A stretch of 64,000 nucleotides of DNA from Lachnospiraceae bacterium (GTDB taxonomy: Bacteria; Bacillota; Clostridia; Lachnospirales; Lachnospiraceae), in the NCBI GenBank assembly GCA_026169045.1, contig JAPFDH010000080.1, positions 1-64,000 of the forward strand. Reading direction: 5' to 3'. Under the pieces are notes generated by a model. That model worked only from the letters and a program-made list of their open reading frames with translations, had not been told where the DNA came from and did no database searches. Each line of letters begins with the position of its first letter. The stretch's first letter is position 1. This document shows, one piece after another, positions 61,455 to 64,000 of the stretch. The position numbers and the translations under genes were made by a program.

Positions 61455-63161
61455 ATGATTATAAAAGATCTGGAATTGACGCACTTTGGAAAGTTTCATA
61501 ATAAAACGGTGGCATTGAAACCGGGTGTTAACATTATCTATGGAAGAAATGAAGCTGGAAAATCCACAGTGCATAGTTTTGTCCGAGGAATGTTGTTTGG
61601 GATTGAAAAACAACGGGGAAAAGCATCATATAATGACAGATATTCCAGATACGAACCATGGGAAAGCAGTGGCGTATATGAAGGAAAAATGCGGATAGAG
61701 GTGAAGGGACATATCTATCGCCTGGAACGCAGTTTTTTAAAGACAAATAAATATTTTCGCCTGATCGATGAGACAGAAGGGAAAGAACTGACCCCGGCAC
61801 AGGAACGATTAAATGACTTATTGGAAGGATTAACGGAGACAAATTTTATCAATACAGTCAGTGTGGAGCAGTTAAAAAGTGCAACAGACAGCGCATTAAT
61901 GAATGAATTGCAACGTTTTGTTACAAATATGGGAAGTACCAAGAGCGCTGAAATTGATCTGGCAGATGCAAAAGGAAAACTTTTGGAACAGAAAAAGAAA
62001 ATGGAAAAACGTCTGATTCCCAACGTGAAAGAAAAATATGGGCAATTGGCAGGGCAAATGGTAAATCTTGATCGGGAACTTCAGGAATTTCGGAAAGAGG
62101 AAAAAGAAACCGGGATTCAGTGTGCGGCCATTGAGGACAAATTAAAGAAATTAAATGAAGAAAACATCCGTTATCTGCAAAATGTTTTGGAAGAACGTGA
62201 GACATTAAAGAAACAAGCCATTGAAGCAAAAAGAATTTTGGAAGAAAATCAGAAGGAAGAAGAAACACTGGATCAAAAGAAAAAATGGGGCATTGTATGG
62301 TTTTTGATTAGTGCTATTTTTGCCATGGCGACTATTTATGTGTTCATTCAGCAGCCAACACCAGATATGATGATGTTTAAAGTCGGAATTATATACGGAT
62401 TTTGTTTTGTTATTTTTTGTTTGTTGGGAATTGGGCAGACAATGATAGAACTGCGCCGTAAGAAGAAATTGGCGGAAATGCGCAAACAGAACGAAGAGAA
62501 TAAGAAAAAAGCTGCTGATGTGGCAGGACGGTATCTGGCAGTATGCCGTAATGTGGATTCCAGAAAAGAAAGAGAAAATTATATTAAGCAGGAACAGGAA
62601 CAATTGGCACTTCAACAAAAAACATTGACCAGAATTCAGGTAGAAATAGAACGAAGAGAAGAATTGCGTCAGGAAGTGTTAAAGCAGGGAGAACTTTTAA
62701 AAAAGATACTGAAAGAAAATCAGAAAATTCATGAAGAAATCCGTGCGATTGAAATGGCGCTTGCTACTATGGATGCGTTGACGGAAAAACTGCATGACTC
62801 CTTTGGGGGTCAGCTTAATGATTTGGCTTCCGCTTATTTAAGAGAAATTACAGAGGGAAGATATCAGAAGATGGTGGTACACGAGGATATGCAAATATTT
62901 GTGAACACTCCAAATCGTCTGATTCCTCTTACCAGTTTAAGCAGAGGAACAATTGAGCAAATTTATCTTTGCGTACGTTTGGCAGCCGCAAGGCTTTTGT
63001 GGCGTAAGGAAAAAATGCCATTAATTTTTGATGATATTTTTGCCTTTTATGATGATGAACGTTTGAGAAAAACCATTGCTCTTTTGGAATCACTGGATCA
63101 ACAGGTGATTATCTTTAGCTGTCATACCAGGGAAAATCGGTTTCTTACCAGTCATTCCTGA
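61455..63161 (+). CDS. YhaN/SbcC-like ATPase with membrane segment
   Basis: 568 residues, much shorter than SbcC (about 1000). Walker A is YGRNEAGKSTVHSF near 29-42. A coiled coil follows, interrupted at about 277-335 by two hydrophobic helices (WFLISAIFAMATIYVFI and MFKVGIIYGFCFVIFCLLGI), as in the YhaN group. The C-terminal signature is PLTSLSRGTIEQIYLCVRLA and Walker B LIFDDIFAFYDDERL. It lacks a zinc-hook CxxC. With the preceding nuclease it likely forms a membrane-linked repair complex. GGGAGGACG upstream. Confidence 0.85.
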   Translation: MIIKDLELTHFGKFHNKTVALKPGVNIIYGRNEAGKSTVHSFVRGMLFGIEKQRGKASYNDRYSRYEPWESSGVYEGKMRIEVKGHIYRLERSFLKTNKYFRLIDETEGKELTPAQERLNDLLEGLTETNFINTVSVEQLKSATDSALMNELQRFVTNMGSTKSAEIDLADAKGKLLEQKKKMEKRLIPNVKEKYGQLAGQMVNLDRELQEFRKEEKETGIQCAAIEDKLKKLNEENIRYLQNVLEERETLKKQAIEAKRILEENQKEEETLDQKKKWGIVWFLISAIFAMATIYVFIQQPTPDMMMFKVGIIYGFCFVIFCLLGIGQTMIELRRKKKLAEMRKQNEENKKKAADVAGRYLAVCRNVDSRKERENYIKQEQEQLALQQKTLTRIQVEIERREELRQEVLKQGELLKKILKENQKIHEEIRAIEMALATMDALTEKLHDSFGGQLNDLASAYLREITEGRYQKMVVHEDMQIFVNTPNRLIPLTSLSRGTIEQIYLCVRLAAARLLWRKEKMPLIFDDIFAFYDDERLRKTIALLESLDQQVIIFSCHTRENRFLTSHS

Positions 63162-63169
63162 AAAAACCA

Positions 63170-63263
63170 TTGACAGACGAAGAAAAAAAGGGTATGGATA
63201 TAGAGGATGATCGAAGAATCATCATGATTTGTAAATAGGGAATAGAGGAGAGTTGAGTCTCCT
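63170..63263 (+). promoter_or_regulatory. Possible promoter and hairpin before the ABC-F gene
   Basis: TTGACA at 63170-63175 is followed, after 17 bases, by a poor -10 (TATGGA). AGGAGA/TCTCCT (63246-63263) forms a small hairpin before the ribosome site. Support is modest. Confidence 0.35.
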
Positions 63264-63266
63264 TGA

Positions 63267-64000
<734 letters not shown>

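Overview
The window looks like the chromosome of a gut-type Lachnospiraceae or related Clostridia (Firmicutes). Supporting signs are AT-rich housekeeping genes with strong AGGAGG ribosome sites, TTGACA/TATAAT promoters, an sdpR-sdpI pair, a carboxyspermidine-type polyamine operon, a PrsA-like lipoprotein beside mfd, YhaO/YhaN-like repair proteins, and an IS1182-type transposase remnant. Family names below come from recognising motifs by eye; no database was searched.

Layout. 1-4.3 kb: an SDR oxidoreductase, a divergent sdpRI-like regulator/membrane pair, an XRE regulator and a MATE exporter. 4.4-10.5 kb: a structured leader RNA ending in a strong terminator, then a five-gene polyamine operon (decarboxylase, spermidine-synthase homologue, agmatinase, carboxy(nor)spermidine dehydrogenase and decarboxylase). 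10.6-14.8 kb: a THUMP RNA methyltransferase, a secreted papain-like protease, an ITP/XTP pyrophosphatase and a YfcE-type phosphoesterase. 15.0-15.5 kb: a five-tRNA operon (Pro, Gly, His, Gln, Lys) with a consensus promoter and a terminator. 15.5-16.5 kb: a DUF3795 gene between two diverged copies of the sequence that follows the tRNA operon, which marks an insertion hotspot.

16.9-47.4 kb is the striking part. It is about 30 kb, entirely on the + strand, visibly richer in G+C than its flanks, with over 30 short genes tightly packed and often overlapping. Most recognisable members belong to families seen as immunity proteins of polymorphic toxin systems, or to accessory families that travel with them: YwqG/DUF1963, DUF2262 (twice), Imm17-like, ankyrin, SUKH-3, DKNYY, DUF5713, DUF4241, LRR plus NTF2-fold, Imm26-like, NADAR, DUF6881, DUF6547, CbrC, WGR/propeller, SUKH-1, and a 1452-residue fusion containing DUF2185, TPR, SUFU and DUF4253 modules. 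I see no toxin, secretion gene, integrase or transposase inside it. It reads as a polyimmunity array: orphan antidotes kept against rivals' toxins. It may be transcribed from one promoter through a leader with a hairpin and terminator. Its 3' third is a graveyard of frameshifted, nonsense-bearing and duplicated fragments.

47.5-48.9 kb is a scar: a broken AraC gene, a truncated aminoglycoside-phosphotransferase-like gene and an IS1182 relic. 48.9-64 kb returns to core genes: a P-loop kinase-like protein, MATE, pth, mfd, a PrsA-like foldase, MATE, a small unknown gene, asnS, SbcD-like and YhaN/SbcC-like proteins, and the start of an ABC-F ATPase cut by the window end.
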